A stretch of 7,315 nt of DNA, from positions 1-7,315 of the forward strand of contig CAMAUH010000213.1 in NCBI GenBank assembly GCA_945861365.1. The letters run 5' to 3'. A program made the position numbers and the translations under genes. This DNA comes from Candidatus Kuenenia stuttgartensis (GTDB taxonomy: Bacteria > Planctomycetota > UBA1135 > UBA2386). The notes beneath the pieces are model-generated. The model made no database searches. It was not told where the DNA came from and worked only from the letters and a program-made list of their open reading frames with translations. Positions 1-6,301 of this stretch are shown here, in pieces (positions within the stretch are counted from its first letter, which is position 1; the number at the start of each line of letters is the position of its first letter).

Positions 1-69
1 CCTTCCGCACTGGCCACAACAGCACGCTGCAGCTCGACGCGACGTGCTTCGCGGTGCTGTTCCTGGCGA
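1..69 (+). repeat. Left arm of a perfect 69-bp inverted repeat
   Basis: Bases 1-69 equal the reverse complement of 358-426 at every position, and the match stops at base 70 against 357. The arm touches the window edge, so the repeat may be longer. It carries codons for the C-terminus of the toroid protein in an orientation and place where thioredoxin reductase sequence is expected. The spacer between arms is 288 bases. The likeliest reading is a fold-back chimera or contig-end misassembly; a real inverted duplication is the alternative. Confidence 0.95.
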
Positions 70-290
70 TCGGCCACCAGCCCAACACGGAGCTGTTCAA
101 GGGCGTGCTGACGATGGACGAGAAGGGCTACATCCAGACGGTGCCCGGCAAGACCGCGACCAACCTCGCGGGCGTGTTCGCCGCCGGCGACTGCCAGGAC
201 AGCTACTACCGCCAGGCGGTGACCGCCGCCGGTTCGGGCTGCATGGCGGCGATCGAAGTGGAGCGCTGGCTCGAAGGCCAGCACGGCTGA
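3..290 (+). CDS. trxB: Thioredoxin reductase, C-terminal fragment with a chimeric 5' end
   Basis: Thioredoxin reductase is a cytoplasmic FAD enzyme that reduces thioredoxin with NADPH. Seen here is only its C-terminal part, open at the left edge and ending at TGA 288-290. From base 69 the protein reads IGHQPNTELFKG, the segment that ends the NADPH domain, then GVFAAGDCQDSYYRQA (from 171) and AGSGCMAAIEVERWL, the FAD-contacting C-terminal signature with its conserved GD. The CxxC redox pair and most of both nucleotide domains would lie upstream. The oddity is that codons from 3 to about 68 are not from this family: they encode the tail of the neighbouring toroid protein (RTGHNSTLQLDATCFAV) because bases 1-69 are an exact inverted copy of 358-426. 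The frame stays open across the junction at LFLA, which fits both proteins. I take the true trxB sequence to begin between about 54 and 70. The gene converges with the next one, stops 32 bases apart, with no obvious terminator hairpin between. Confidence 0.85.
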   Translation, partial: FRTGHNSTLQLDATCFAVLFLAIGHQPNTELFKGVLTMDEKGYIQTVPGKTATNLAGVFAAGDCQDSYYRQAVTAAGSGCMAAIEVERWLEGQHG

Positions 291-322
291 GCGGCTAGCA
301 GCGGGGCGTCCCAACAAAGGAC

Positions 323-2179
323 TCACCGCCCGGTGATCGGCGCCGCGGCGGTCGCCTTCGCCAGGAACAGCACCGCGAAGCACGTCGCGTCGAGCTGCAG
401 CGTGCTGTTGTGGCCAGTGCGGAAGGCGCCGTTGCCCTGCTGCTGGCTCAGCAACTGCAGCCCGCCTTCGTAGTACCAGTCGCGGCCCTGCAGTCGTGCT
501 ACGCCCGCCAGCTCGCATGAGCGCTCGAGGCAGTAGAGCCAGTAGTACCAGTGGTTGTCGGCGCGCTCGGCGAAGCCGGGATTGCAGCGCACCGAGAACT
601 GGTCGGCGAGCCACGCGTAGCCGTCGCGCACCGCGTCGTCGATGCGCGCCGCCAGCGCGCGATCCACTTCACCGCGCGCAGCCATGCCGGCGCGCGCCAA
701 CAGCAGCCCGCTGACGCCCGCCGCGGTCATCGAACCGAACGCCGGCTCGGAGCCATCGTGGTAGGCGAACCCGCGCGCCCGCGCCGCCTGTTCGCTGGCG
801 CGCGGCGGCGCCTCGGTGCCGGCCGCCGCCCGCAACTGCGCGTAGTTGACGAGCCGCAGCGTGACTCCGCCGGTGCCCGGCGCCTGCACTTCGAGCAGAT
901 GCCGCGCCGCCGCGGCGAACGCGCCCGCGGGCACGTCGAGGCCACAGCGCTGCGCCGACCACAACCCGAGCAACCCGTACTGCTGCAGCGACGTGTCGTA
1001 GCGCGGCCCGGCGGTGTAGTTGAAGCGCAGCACGTTCAGCGAAGGCCCGCGCGGGTCGACGTTCTCGAGCAGCTGCTGCAGCCACCTCGCCGCGACCTTG
1101 TGGTCCTTCTCGGGCAGCTCGTGCACCGGCAGCGTCGCCAGCCGGCCGTCGCGCAACGCCGCCGCCTCGCCCGCCGGCGCGTACAGCGCCGCCATCGCCA
1201 TCAGCGCCGCAGCCAGCGAGTAGCTGTCCTCGGGCCGCCGCTTGCGCAGTTCGGCGAAGCCGCGCTGCACCACCGGATCCGCCGCCGGCACATGGCCGTG
1301 CAGCAGCGTCAGCAGGCCCAGCGCCAGGCGGCCGCTGCCGTAGTTGCGGTCGTCGCCGCCCTTGTCGACCAGGAACGGCTTCGACTCGTCGATCGCATCG
1401 CGCACCCAGTCGGTGCCCTTCGTGATCGCCTCGGCGACGCGCTTGCGGAAATCGGCATCCTGGTTGTCGCGCACCGCGACGAACTCGTGGCGGTCGGTGA
1501 CGACGACGCGGCGGAACGTCTTGTCGCCCTCGTCGGCGACGACGTCGATGGTACCGTTCCAGCTCTTCACGACGCCCTTGCCGGCATCGACGGTGCGCGT
1601 CAGCACCACGCTGCCGTCGCCGTCGGCGACGCAGAAGGATTTCAGCAGTTCGACCGTGCCGCGCACCTCGTCATCGCGCCCGGCCAGCGCACTGGCAGCG
1701 AAGTTCGCGCGCAGCTGCTGCGTGCCGTCCGCGGTCGGCGTCGACCAGCTGCCGGTGACGGTGACGTCGCCGAACGGCAGCAGCCGCGGGCATCGCACGC
1801 GCGCACTGCCGCGGTTGCCGAGATCGCAGGCGAGCGCGCGCAGCAGATCGCGCAGGTCGCGCACCGGCCCGTCGATGGCCTTCTGGTCGGGCCGCAGTTC
1901 CCCCTGGCACAACCACGGCGACGGCGGCAGGCGATGCAGGTAGCGATCGGGCAGCTTGGCGCTCGCCGGCGCCTGCTTCGCCGCGGCGGCGGAGCGCTGC
2001 GGTTCGCTGGCCTTGCCGCCGTCGTCGCGGCGGTACTCGACGGCGCCGAGCGGCGGGATGCGCCAGACCCATTCCTGGGCTCGGGTTGCTGTGGTCAGCA
2101 TTGCGAGCGCAGCGGTCAGGCAGATCCGCGGTGCGGTGAACGGAACGGTGCAGTGGTGGTCGGTGTGTGGGTTCCCCAT
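323..2179 (-). CDS. Exported alpha/alpha-toroid protein (prenyltransferase/squalene-oxidase repeat-like)
   Basis: 618 residues from ATG at 2179; a GTG two codons upstream (2185) is an alternative start. Residues 14-34 form a hydrophobic signal peptide (ICLTAALAMLTTATRA) with probable cleavage before Q35, so the protein is exported. Residues 36 to about 245 are a poorly recognisable, probably beta-rich region (for example VTVTGSWSTP, GSVVLTRTVD). From about 246 to 610 there are repeated helix pairs of the alpha/alpha-toroid type: GSGRLALGLLTLLHG, SYSLAAALMAMAALY, DTSLQQYGLLGLWSAQRCG, SMTAAGVSGLLLARAG, NHWYYWLYCLERSCELAG, DWYYEGGLQLLSQQQGNGAF and STLQLDATCFAVLFLAKA. The last three are close to a pattern common in secreted planctomycete proteins labelled prenyltransferase/squalene oxidase repeat. 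I do not see the DxDD acid motif of a squalene cyclase, so catalysis is unproven; a binding or scaffold role is as likely. It runs divergently from the microprotein/ThyX unit. No ribosome binding site is evident. Confidence 0.8.
   Translation of the reverse strand: MGNPHTDHHCTVPFTAPRICLTAALAMLTTATRAQEWVWRIPPLGAVEYRRDDGGKASEPQRSAAAAKQAPASAKLPDRYLHRLPPSPWLCQGELRPDQKAIDGPVRDLRDLLRALACDLGNRGSARVRCPRLLPFGDVTVTGSWSTPTADGTQQLRANFAASALAGRDDEVRGTVELLKSFCVADGDGSVVLTRTVDAGKGVVKSWNGTIDVVADEGDKTFRRVVVTDRHEFVAVRDNQDADFRKRVAEAITKGTDWVRDAIDESKPFLVDKGGDDRNYGSGRLALGLLTLLHGHVPAADPVVQRGFAELRKRRPEDSYSLAAALMAMAALYAPAGEAAALRDGRLATLPVHELPEKDHKVAARWLQQLLENVDPRGPSLNVLRFNYTAGPRYDTSLQQYGLLGLWSAQRCGLDVPAGAFAAAARHLLEVQAPGTGGVTLRLVNYAQLRAAAGTEAPPRASEQAARARGFAYHDGSEPAFGSMTAAGVSGLLLARAGMAARGEVDRALAARIDDAVRDGYAWLADQFSVRCNPGFAERADNHWYYWLYCLERSCELAGVARLQGRDWYYEGGLQLLSQQQGNGAFRTGHNSTLQLDATCFAVLFLAKATAAAPITGR
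358..426 (-). repeat. Right arm of the perfect 69-bp inverted repeat, inside the toroid gene
   Basis: This is the copy that sits in its natural setting: it encodes residues 585 to about 607 of the toroid protein, and the protein continues naturally on both sides, with an upstream QQQGNGAF motif typical of the last toroid helix pair. It is therefore the probable source of the left arm at 1-69. Confidence 0.95.
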
Positions 2180-2180
2180 G

Positions 2181-2248
2181 CCCACTTAGTGCGCAACCGG
2201 GGGCGAACCCGGCGCCGGATTCCGGGTGCGGCTCTCGCACCAAGTGGG
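2181..2248. repeat. Nested palindromic element in a divergent intergenic region
   Basis: Outer arms 2181-2193 (CCCACTTAGTGCG) and 2236-2248 (CGCACCAAGTGGG) pair at 12 of 13 positions. Inside lie a stem pairing ACCCGG (2207-2212) with CCGGGT (2222-2227) and a perfect 10-bp palindrome CCGGCGCCGG at 2209-2218. The left arm begins one base upstream of the ATG of the toroid gene, so the structure could form in its 5' leader or act as a DNA operator. It could also be one copy of a dispersed palindromic repeat family. Which is right cannot be told from one copy. Confidence 0.6.
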
Positions 2249-2261
2249 CGCCAAGGCTGCC

Positions 2262-2290
2262 TCGACTCGCGTCGGGCAGGCTCCTACAGT
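2262..2290 (+). promoter_or_regulatory. Candidate promoter for the microprotein/ThyX-like unit
   Basis: A -35-like TCGACT (2262-2267, four of six to TTGACA) and a -10-like TACAGT (2285-2290, four of six to TATAAT) are 17 bases apart. Only 8 bases separate the -10 box from ATG 2299, so transcription would begin at or next to the start codon, giving a leaderless mRNA; no Shine-Dalgarno is present, which agrees. A hairpin overlaps the -35 box: CTGCC (2257-2261) and CGAC (2263-2266) pair with GTCG (2271-2274) and GGCAG (2275-2279), with one bulged T. Both boxes are only partial matches in GC-rich DNA. Confidence 0.4.
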
Positions 2291-2298
2291 GCCGCGCC

Positions 2299-2421
2299 AT
2301 GTTCGCGCACATCACCCCGCTGGAAGCCCCGATCGTCTGGTTCGCCTTCGCCGCTGGCATCGCCGTCGGCGCCTTCGCCACCTGGTTCCTCCTGCAGAAG
2401 CGCACCACGAACCGCGCCTGA
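2299..2421 (+). CDS. 40-residue single-span membrane microprotein
   Basis: ATG 2299 to TGA 2419-2421 gives 40 residues beginning MFAHITPLEAP. Residues 12-32 are one hydrophobic helix, followed by the basic tail QKRTTNRA. By the positive-inside rule the C-terminus should be cytoplasmic and the short N-terminus outside. The helix carries a ladder of small residues, A16, G20, G24 and T28, including a GxxxG (G20-IAV-G24), which is a usual helix-helix packing pattern. The gene ends 5 bases before the ThyX-like gene, and a candidate promoter lies 8 bases upstream of its ATG, so the two are probably one transcription unit. Small one-helix proteins opening with similar residues seem familiar from planctomycete genomes, but I cannot assign a function. 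It could be a chance ORF; the clean helix, basic tail and tight spacing argue that it is real. Confidence 0.6.
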   Translation: MFAHITPLEAPIVWFAFAAGIAVGAFATWFLLQKRTTNRA

Positions 2422-2426
2422 GTCCG

Positions 2427-4049
2427 ATGGCCTACAGCGACTTCGAACGCGCGCTGCTGGCGACGTACTTCAGCGTCGTCGACGGCCCCGAACACGCCGA
2501 CATCTACCTCGTGCGCAACCTCCCGGCGGAGGTCGCCGCGACGTTGAACGGCGTCTACTCGCGTTCGAGCAAGTCGATGCGCGACCAGTTCCTCGACCGC
2601 TTGCGGCAGGGACTGCAGGCGCAGGGCAAGACGCTGGAGACGCTGGCGATCCCGGCGGCACCGGTCGACGCGCTGTCGTCGGTGATGGCCGACAAGAGCG
2701 GCCAGTTCCTGAAGACCTACGCGATCGACCACGGCCACAACTCGCTGCGCGAGGGCTCGGTCGTGCACCTGGCGATCGAACGCGTGTCGCAGCTGGTGAC
2801 GCGCTTCATCCAGCGCGAGCGCCGCTGCAGCTTCGAGGAATCGTCGACGCGCTACATCCCGTTCACCGCGGAGATGCACTGGCGCGATCCCGACGTGCTG
2901 GCCGCCGGCGGCGATGTCGCGGCCGACTACGAAGCGGTGCTGCAGCGCACGTTCGCGCTGTACACCACCGCGACCGAACGGCTGCTCGCGCACCTGCAGC
3001 GCCTGCGCCCGCTGCAGCCGGGTGAGAAGGAAGCGCCGTGGCTGCGCACGCTGAAGGCCGAGGCGTTCGACGCGGCGCGCTACCTGCTGACGCCGGCGAT
3101 CTTCACCAAGTGGGGCATGGTCGCCGACGCGCGCACGCTGGGCGACGTCATCACCGAACTGCGCAGCCACCAGCTGGCCGAGTTCCGGCTGGTCGGCGAA
3201 CGCATGCAGCAGCAGGCCGAGACCGTGCTGCCGACGCTGCTGAAGCACAGCAAGCCGAACGCGTTCGCGCAGAGCCTGCAGCGCCTGCTGCCGCAGCTGG
3301 TGCACGAGCTCGGCTGCGATCGCGTGCCGGTGGTGCGCGGTCCGTCGAGCGGCCACACCACGCTGCTGGCGTTCGATCGCGACCTCGACGACCGCCTGTT
3401 GGCGTCGTTGCTGTACGAACACTCGCCGCAGCCGTTCGCGGCGCTGCTGCAGCACGTGAAGACGCTGACCGACGGCCAGCGCCAGGACCTGCTGCAGCGC
3501 ACGATGGCGGCGCGCGGCCCGCATGACGCGTGGCCGGCGGCGCTCGAAGGTGGGTTGCCGTTCGAGTTCGAGACCGTGCTCGACTTCGGCGCCTACCGCG
3601 ACATCGGTCGCCACCGGAAGGGCTTCCAGCAGCAGCAGACGCTGACGACCGTGCACGGCTTCGCGGTGCCGCCGCTGATGCAGGAAGCCGGGCTCGGCGG
3701 CGAGTACGAGGCCGTGCTCGCCGACACCGCCGAACGGCAGCAGCGCCTCGCGGCGCGGTTCCCGCACGCCGCCGGCTACGTGACGCCATTCGCGTTCCTG
3801 CAGCGCGTGCGCATCAGCTTCGATCCGCGGCAGACGGCCTACTTCATCGAGCTGCGCAGCGGACCCGAGGGCCACTTCTCGTACCGCAAGGTCGCGCTCG
3901 ACATGCTGGCGCGCGTGCGCGAGGTGACGCCGCTGTTCGCGCAGTGGATCCGCGCCAAGGAAGGCACCGCGTTCCTCGGCCGCCTCGACAGCGAGATGAC
4001 CGCCGACGAACGCCGCCAGCGCCGCATGCAGGCGGCCGGCGACGCGTAG
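2427..4049 (+). CDS. Tandem ThyX-domain protein, FAD-dependent thymidylate synthase-like
   Basis: 540 residues from ATG 2427 to TAG 4047-4049. ThyX makes dTMP from dUMP with methylenetetrahydrofolate, NADPH and FAD, and normally has one ~220-residue domain that works as a tetramer. This protein has two. Domain 1 (about 20-265) has GHNS (103-106), IERVSQLVTRFIQ, the ThyX signature region R130-E-R-X7-S140 followed by R142-Y143, and the C-terminal block AARYLLTPAIFTKWG to ELRSHQLAEFR (216-254). Domain 2 (about 300-520) has FETVLDFGAYRDIG, R395-H396-R397-X7-T405 and YFIELRSGPEGHFSYRK (472-488). Canonical ThyX has RHRX7S: domain 1 lost the His (Glu131), domain 2 kept RHR but has Thr for Ser. Double-length ThyX-like proteins are known in several phyla and are annotated as thymidylate synthases, but their activity is uncertain to me. 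No Shine-Dalgarno is present. The gene follows the microprotein by 5 bases and faces the hydrolase gene with 10 bases between stops. A longer in-frame start at 2226 exists but would overlap the microprotein and adds unstructured sequence. Confidence 0.87.
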   Translation: MAYSDFERALLATYFSVVDGPEHADIYLVRNLPAEVAATLNGVYSRSSKSMRDQFLDRLRQGLQAQGKTLETLAIPAAPVDALSSVMADKSGQFLKTYAIDHGHNSLREGSVVHLAIERVSQLVTRFIQRERRCSFEESSTRYIPFTAEMHWRDPDVLAAGGDVAADYEAVLQRTFALYTTATERLLAHLQRLRPLQPGEKEAPWLRTLKAEAFDAARYLLTPAIFTKWGMVADARTLGDVITELRSHQLAEFRLVGERMQQQAETVLPTLLKHSKPNAFAQSLQRLLPQLVHELGCDRVPVVRGPSSGHTTLLAFDRDLDDRLLASLLYEHSPQPFAALLQHVKTLTDGQRQDLLQRTMAARGPHDAWPAALEGGLPFEFETVLDFGAYRDIGRHRKGFQQQQTLTTVHGFAVPPLMQEAGLGGEYEAVLADTAERQQRLAARFPHAAGYVTPFAFLQRVRISFDPRQTAYFIELRSGPEGHFSYRKVALDMLARVREVTPLFAQWIRAKEGTAFLGRLDSEMTADERRQRRMQAAGDA

Positions 4050-4059
4050 CGCGCGGCGG

Positions 4060-6174
4060 TCAGCGCAGCATCACGTCGCACGGGTTAGCCGCGGCGCCGG
4101 TCGGCGCCCACGGCCCGTCCCACACGAACGCCGCGAACGTGAACTGCAGGCCGTTCAGGATCTGCGGCAACGGCGCTGCGGTCGAGAAGTCGAACGACAA
4201 CGTCGCTTCGCCCTGTGCGTCCAGGAACCCGAGCAACCCGCTGAAGAACGGCGCCTGGCTCGACGCCGCCGACAGCACCACCAGCCAGTCACCGTCGATC
4301 GGCACGATGTCGTTCAAGAACGGGATCGACGGTTGGTGCCCGCTGAGGCCCATCGCCGCGAAGTACGGGAACCCGGCGCGGGCGCTGCCGCCGCGCAGCG
4401 TGCCGAGGATCGGCTGTGGCGTGGCGAGATCGAGCCAGGTGCGGTCGGTGACGAGCCGCGGCTGCACCGGCTTCAGCGGCAGGTCGAGCCAACTGCCGAA
4501 CGGCGCAGCGCCGTGCACGACGTCGACGCGGAAGTCACCGAAGATCGGCGCCGCATCGAGCGCCCGCACCATCGGCGCTTCACGCAGCCACAGGTTGCGC
4601 AGCCGCAGGCGCAGCGTCGCCCCGGCGGGGATGCGCATCGCGACCGGTGCCAGCCGCAGATCGAACGCTTCCGGCAGCCCCTGCGTGCTGGTGCGCGAGG
4701 CGATCGCCCCGCTCGCCAGCAGCGCCTCGACCGCCCCCGGTTCACTCGATTGCACGGTCAGCAGCGCCGCCAGCATCCAGCTCGGTTGGTCGGGCACGAC
4801 CTGCAGGTGCAGCGTCGGGCTCGCTTCGATCTGCGTCTCGGCCGTCGTGGCGAAGGCGTAGACGAGCTCCTGCAGCGGGCACACGGCGAGCACGTTGGTC
4901 AGGTCGCGCACGCTCGGCTGCGTCAGGTAGTTGTTCGGCGTGAACGTCGTCGCCAGCGGATCGATGGTCTGCTGCACCACCGCGTTGGCCTGCGGCGCGC
5001 CAGGCGCGCTGTCGCGCAACACGAAGTCGTCGTGCAGGAACCAGCGCGCGCTGCTGGCCGGCGTCAACGCCGAGGCGACGTGCGCGTGGCTCCAACGCCA
5101 GTTCGGGTCGTCGCGATCGGCATCGCGCAGCGGCACTTCGGCCAGCACGTACGGCTGCTCGAGCTCGACCTCGTTGGGCACGCCCCACAGGAAGCGATGC
5201 AGCCAGCGCAGCGTCAGGCTCTCGCGCAACGCGCGTTCGCCGACGTTGTCGACGACGCCGTGGCCGACGGTGCCGAGCAGCGCCCGGTGCGGCGCGGTCA
5301 TCGCCTCCATGCGCATGAGCCCCGCCAGCGGGCCGTCGACCGCGTCGTAGAACGCGTGCCCGTACAGCATCGGCACGGTCGAGTTCGCCAGCAGCGGCCC
5401 ACAGCGGCGCCCTTCGGCCGCGAACGTCGCCGCGAGCCCCGCGGGATCCTGGGCCAGGAACGCGCTGCGGCACGTCTGCACGAAGCCCGCGTCGAACGGC
5501 ACGCCGGTGTAGCTGCCCGAGATCGCCTCGAGGAACCACGAGCTGAACATGGCGCCACCTCGCAGCCAGTCGTCGACCGGATCGGCGACCAGTTCGGTCG
5601 CGATCGCGCAGGCGATCGGCGGGAACGTCACCGTCGGCCGACCGGGAGCCCCGACCGGCTGGCCGGAGTGCGCCGCCGCGTTCCACGCATGGCCGCCGCC
5701 CTGGCTGCTGCCCATCACCGCCACGCGTGTGCCGTCGAGCTGGCCGAGCCAGCCCGGTTCGTTGGCGACGAACGTGATCTGCTCGGCGAGGTCGAGGCGC
5801 TCGACAGCCCCCCACAACGTGGTGCCGGCCCCCGGATGCGTCGTGTTCAGCGCCTGAGCCTGGCCCTGGCCGCGCACGTCGTAGCTCCACACCGCGTAAC
5901 CCTGGCTCGCGATCAGCAGCTGCTGCGGCAGGTCAAAGCCGCGCGACTGGCCGAGCGGGTGCACGAACACCACCACCGGCCAGCCGCAAGCCGGCGGTGG
6001 CGCCAGCGGCCGGATCAGCGACCCGTAGGTCTGGTAACCATCGCTGTAGGTGACCGGCACGAACAGGTCGATCTGCGTCGGCATGCCGCCAGGCGGCGGT
6101 TCGGGGCGGGTGCAGACCTGCCCGGTGGTGAGCCCCGTGAGCATGCACGCGGCGACGAGAGGAGCCAGACGCAT
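4060..6174 (-). CDS. Exported alpha/beta hydrolase of the CocE/S15 (X-Pro dipeptidyl-peptidase-like) type
   Basis: 704 residues from ATG 6174. A signal peptide (MRLAPLVAACMLTGLTTG) probably ends before Q19; there is no lipobox at C21. The catalytic domain spans about 35-335: VVVFVHPLGQSRGF near the oxyanion loop (67-80), GYAVWSYDVRGQG (92-104), the nucleophile elbow G155-S-S157-Q-G-G with Ser157 as nucleophile, Asp277 (or Asp280) in YGHAFYDAVDG and His305 in GTVGHGVVD. A beta-rich part follows (about 340-560; FDLRLAPVAMRIPAGATLRL, LRNLWL), matching the jelly-roll that follows the hydrolase fold in CocE and S15 enzymes. Residues 585-704 (GTLRGGSARAGFPYFAAMGL onward, with GFLDAQGEATLSFDF) form a terminal module like those on many planctomycete extracellular proteins. 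Substrate is unknown: ester or X-Pro amide cleavage outside the cytoplasm is inferred from the family. Upstream in-frame codons reach 6786 but run antisense through the next gene and lack coding character, so ATG 6174 with its signal peptide is preferred. It is divergent from the beta-lactamase-like gene. Confidence 0.85.
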   Translation of the reverse strand: MRLAPLVAACMLTGLTTGQVCTRPEPPPGGMPTQIDLFVPVTYSDGYQTYGSLIRPLAPPPACGWPVVVFVHPLGQSRGFDLPQQLLIASQGYAVWSYDVRGQGQAQALNTTHPGAGTTLWGAVERLDLAEQITFVANEPGWLGQLDGTRVAVMGSSQGGGHAWNAAAHSGQPVGAPGRPTVTFPPIACAIATELVADPVDDWLRGGAMFSSWFLEAISGSYTGVPFDAGFVQTCRSAFLAQDPAGLAATFAAEGRRCGPLLANSTVPMLYGHAFYDAVDGPLAGLMRMEAMTAPHRALLGTVGHGVVDNVGERALRESLTLRWLHRFLWGVPNEVELEQPYVLAEVPLRDADRDDPNWRWSHAHVASALTPASSARWFLHDDFVLRDSAPGAPQANAVVQQTIDPLATTFTPNNYLTQPSVRDLTNVLAVCPLQELVYAFATTAETQIEASPTLHLQVVPDQPSWMLAALLTVQSSEPGAVEALLASGAIASRTSTQGLPEAFDLRLAPVAMRIPAGATLRLRLRNLWLREAPMVRALDAAPIFGDFRVDVVHGAAPFGSWLDLPLKPVQPRLVTDRTWLDLATPQPILGTLRGGSARAGFPYFAAMGLSGHQPSIPFLNDIVPIDGDWLVVLSAASSQAPFFSGLLGFLDAQGEATLSFDFSTAAPLPQILNGLQFTFAAFVWDGPWAPTGAAANPCDVMLR

Positions 6175-6185
6175 GGAGGCGCGGG

Positions 6186-6191
6186 AGCATA
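6186..6191 (-). promoter_or_regulatory. Candidate -10 element of the hydrolase gene
   Basis: On the minus strand TATGCT (four of six to TATAAT) lies 11 bases before ATG 6174, the same arrangement as TACAGT before the microprotein. It would give a leaderless or nearly leaderless transcript. No -35 match is seen at the usual distance, and the gene has no Shine-Dalgarno, so support is weak. Confidence 0.3.
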
Positions 6192-6237
6192 GCGATGGCG
6201 ATGCAGCAAGAGTGGTTCGCGGGTCCGCACCTCTGGC

Positions 6238-6247
6238 CTTGGCCAAG
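6238..6247. promoter_or_regulatory. Perfect 10-bp palindrome in the centre of a divergent spacer
   Basis: CTTGGCCAAG is its own reverse complement and lies almost exactly midway between the two divergent start codons (6174 and 6302). The bases around it also form a small stem (TGGCC/GGCCA with a TT loop, 6234-6245). A dimeric regulator site shared by both hydrolase genes is possible, but one short palindrome in GC-rich DNA can be chance. The rest of the 127-base spacer shows nothing else I recognise. Confidence 0.3.
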
Positions 6248-6301
6248 CTCGCGCCGTTCGGGTAGCAAGGCCGCCTGCCGCGTAGCTCCCACCCCATCGC
6301 C

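Noticed and set aside
291..322. Terminator between the convergent trxB fragment and toroid gene
   Set aside because: Only a very short GGG/CCC pairing is present, with no T-run; no intrinsic terminator can be supported. The 10 bases at 4050-4059 between the other convergent pair show none either.
1..426. Invertible (phase-variable) 288-bp segment between the 69-bp arms
   Set aside because: No recombinase gene is visible, both arms lie in coding sequence, one arm is plainly borrowed from the other gene, and flipping would only swap the ends of two unrelated genes. An artefact or a one-time duplication explains it better.
551..3025. Long open frame opposite the toroid gene and into the ThyX-like gene
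   Set aside because: Arg/Ala/Gly/Gln-rich, low-complexity translation with no family resemblance; typical antisense shadow in high-GC DNA.
1671..3875. 734-residue open frame antisense to the ThyX-like gene
   Set aside because: The translation is full of R, Q, A and H runs, and the opposite strand encodes a recognisable ThyX protein across the same stretch. It is a shadow.
4333..6192. 619-residue open frame antisense to the CocE/S15 hydrolase
   Set aside because: Biased Arg/Ala/His composition without motifs, while the minus strand carries the full catalytic motifs and a signal peptide.
6282..6288. TAGCTC as a -10 box for the beta-lactamase-like gene
   Set aside because: It matches the TATAAT consensus at only two positions and has no -35 partner; not enough to call a promoter.
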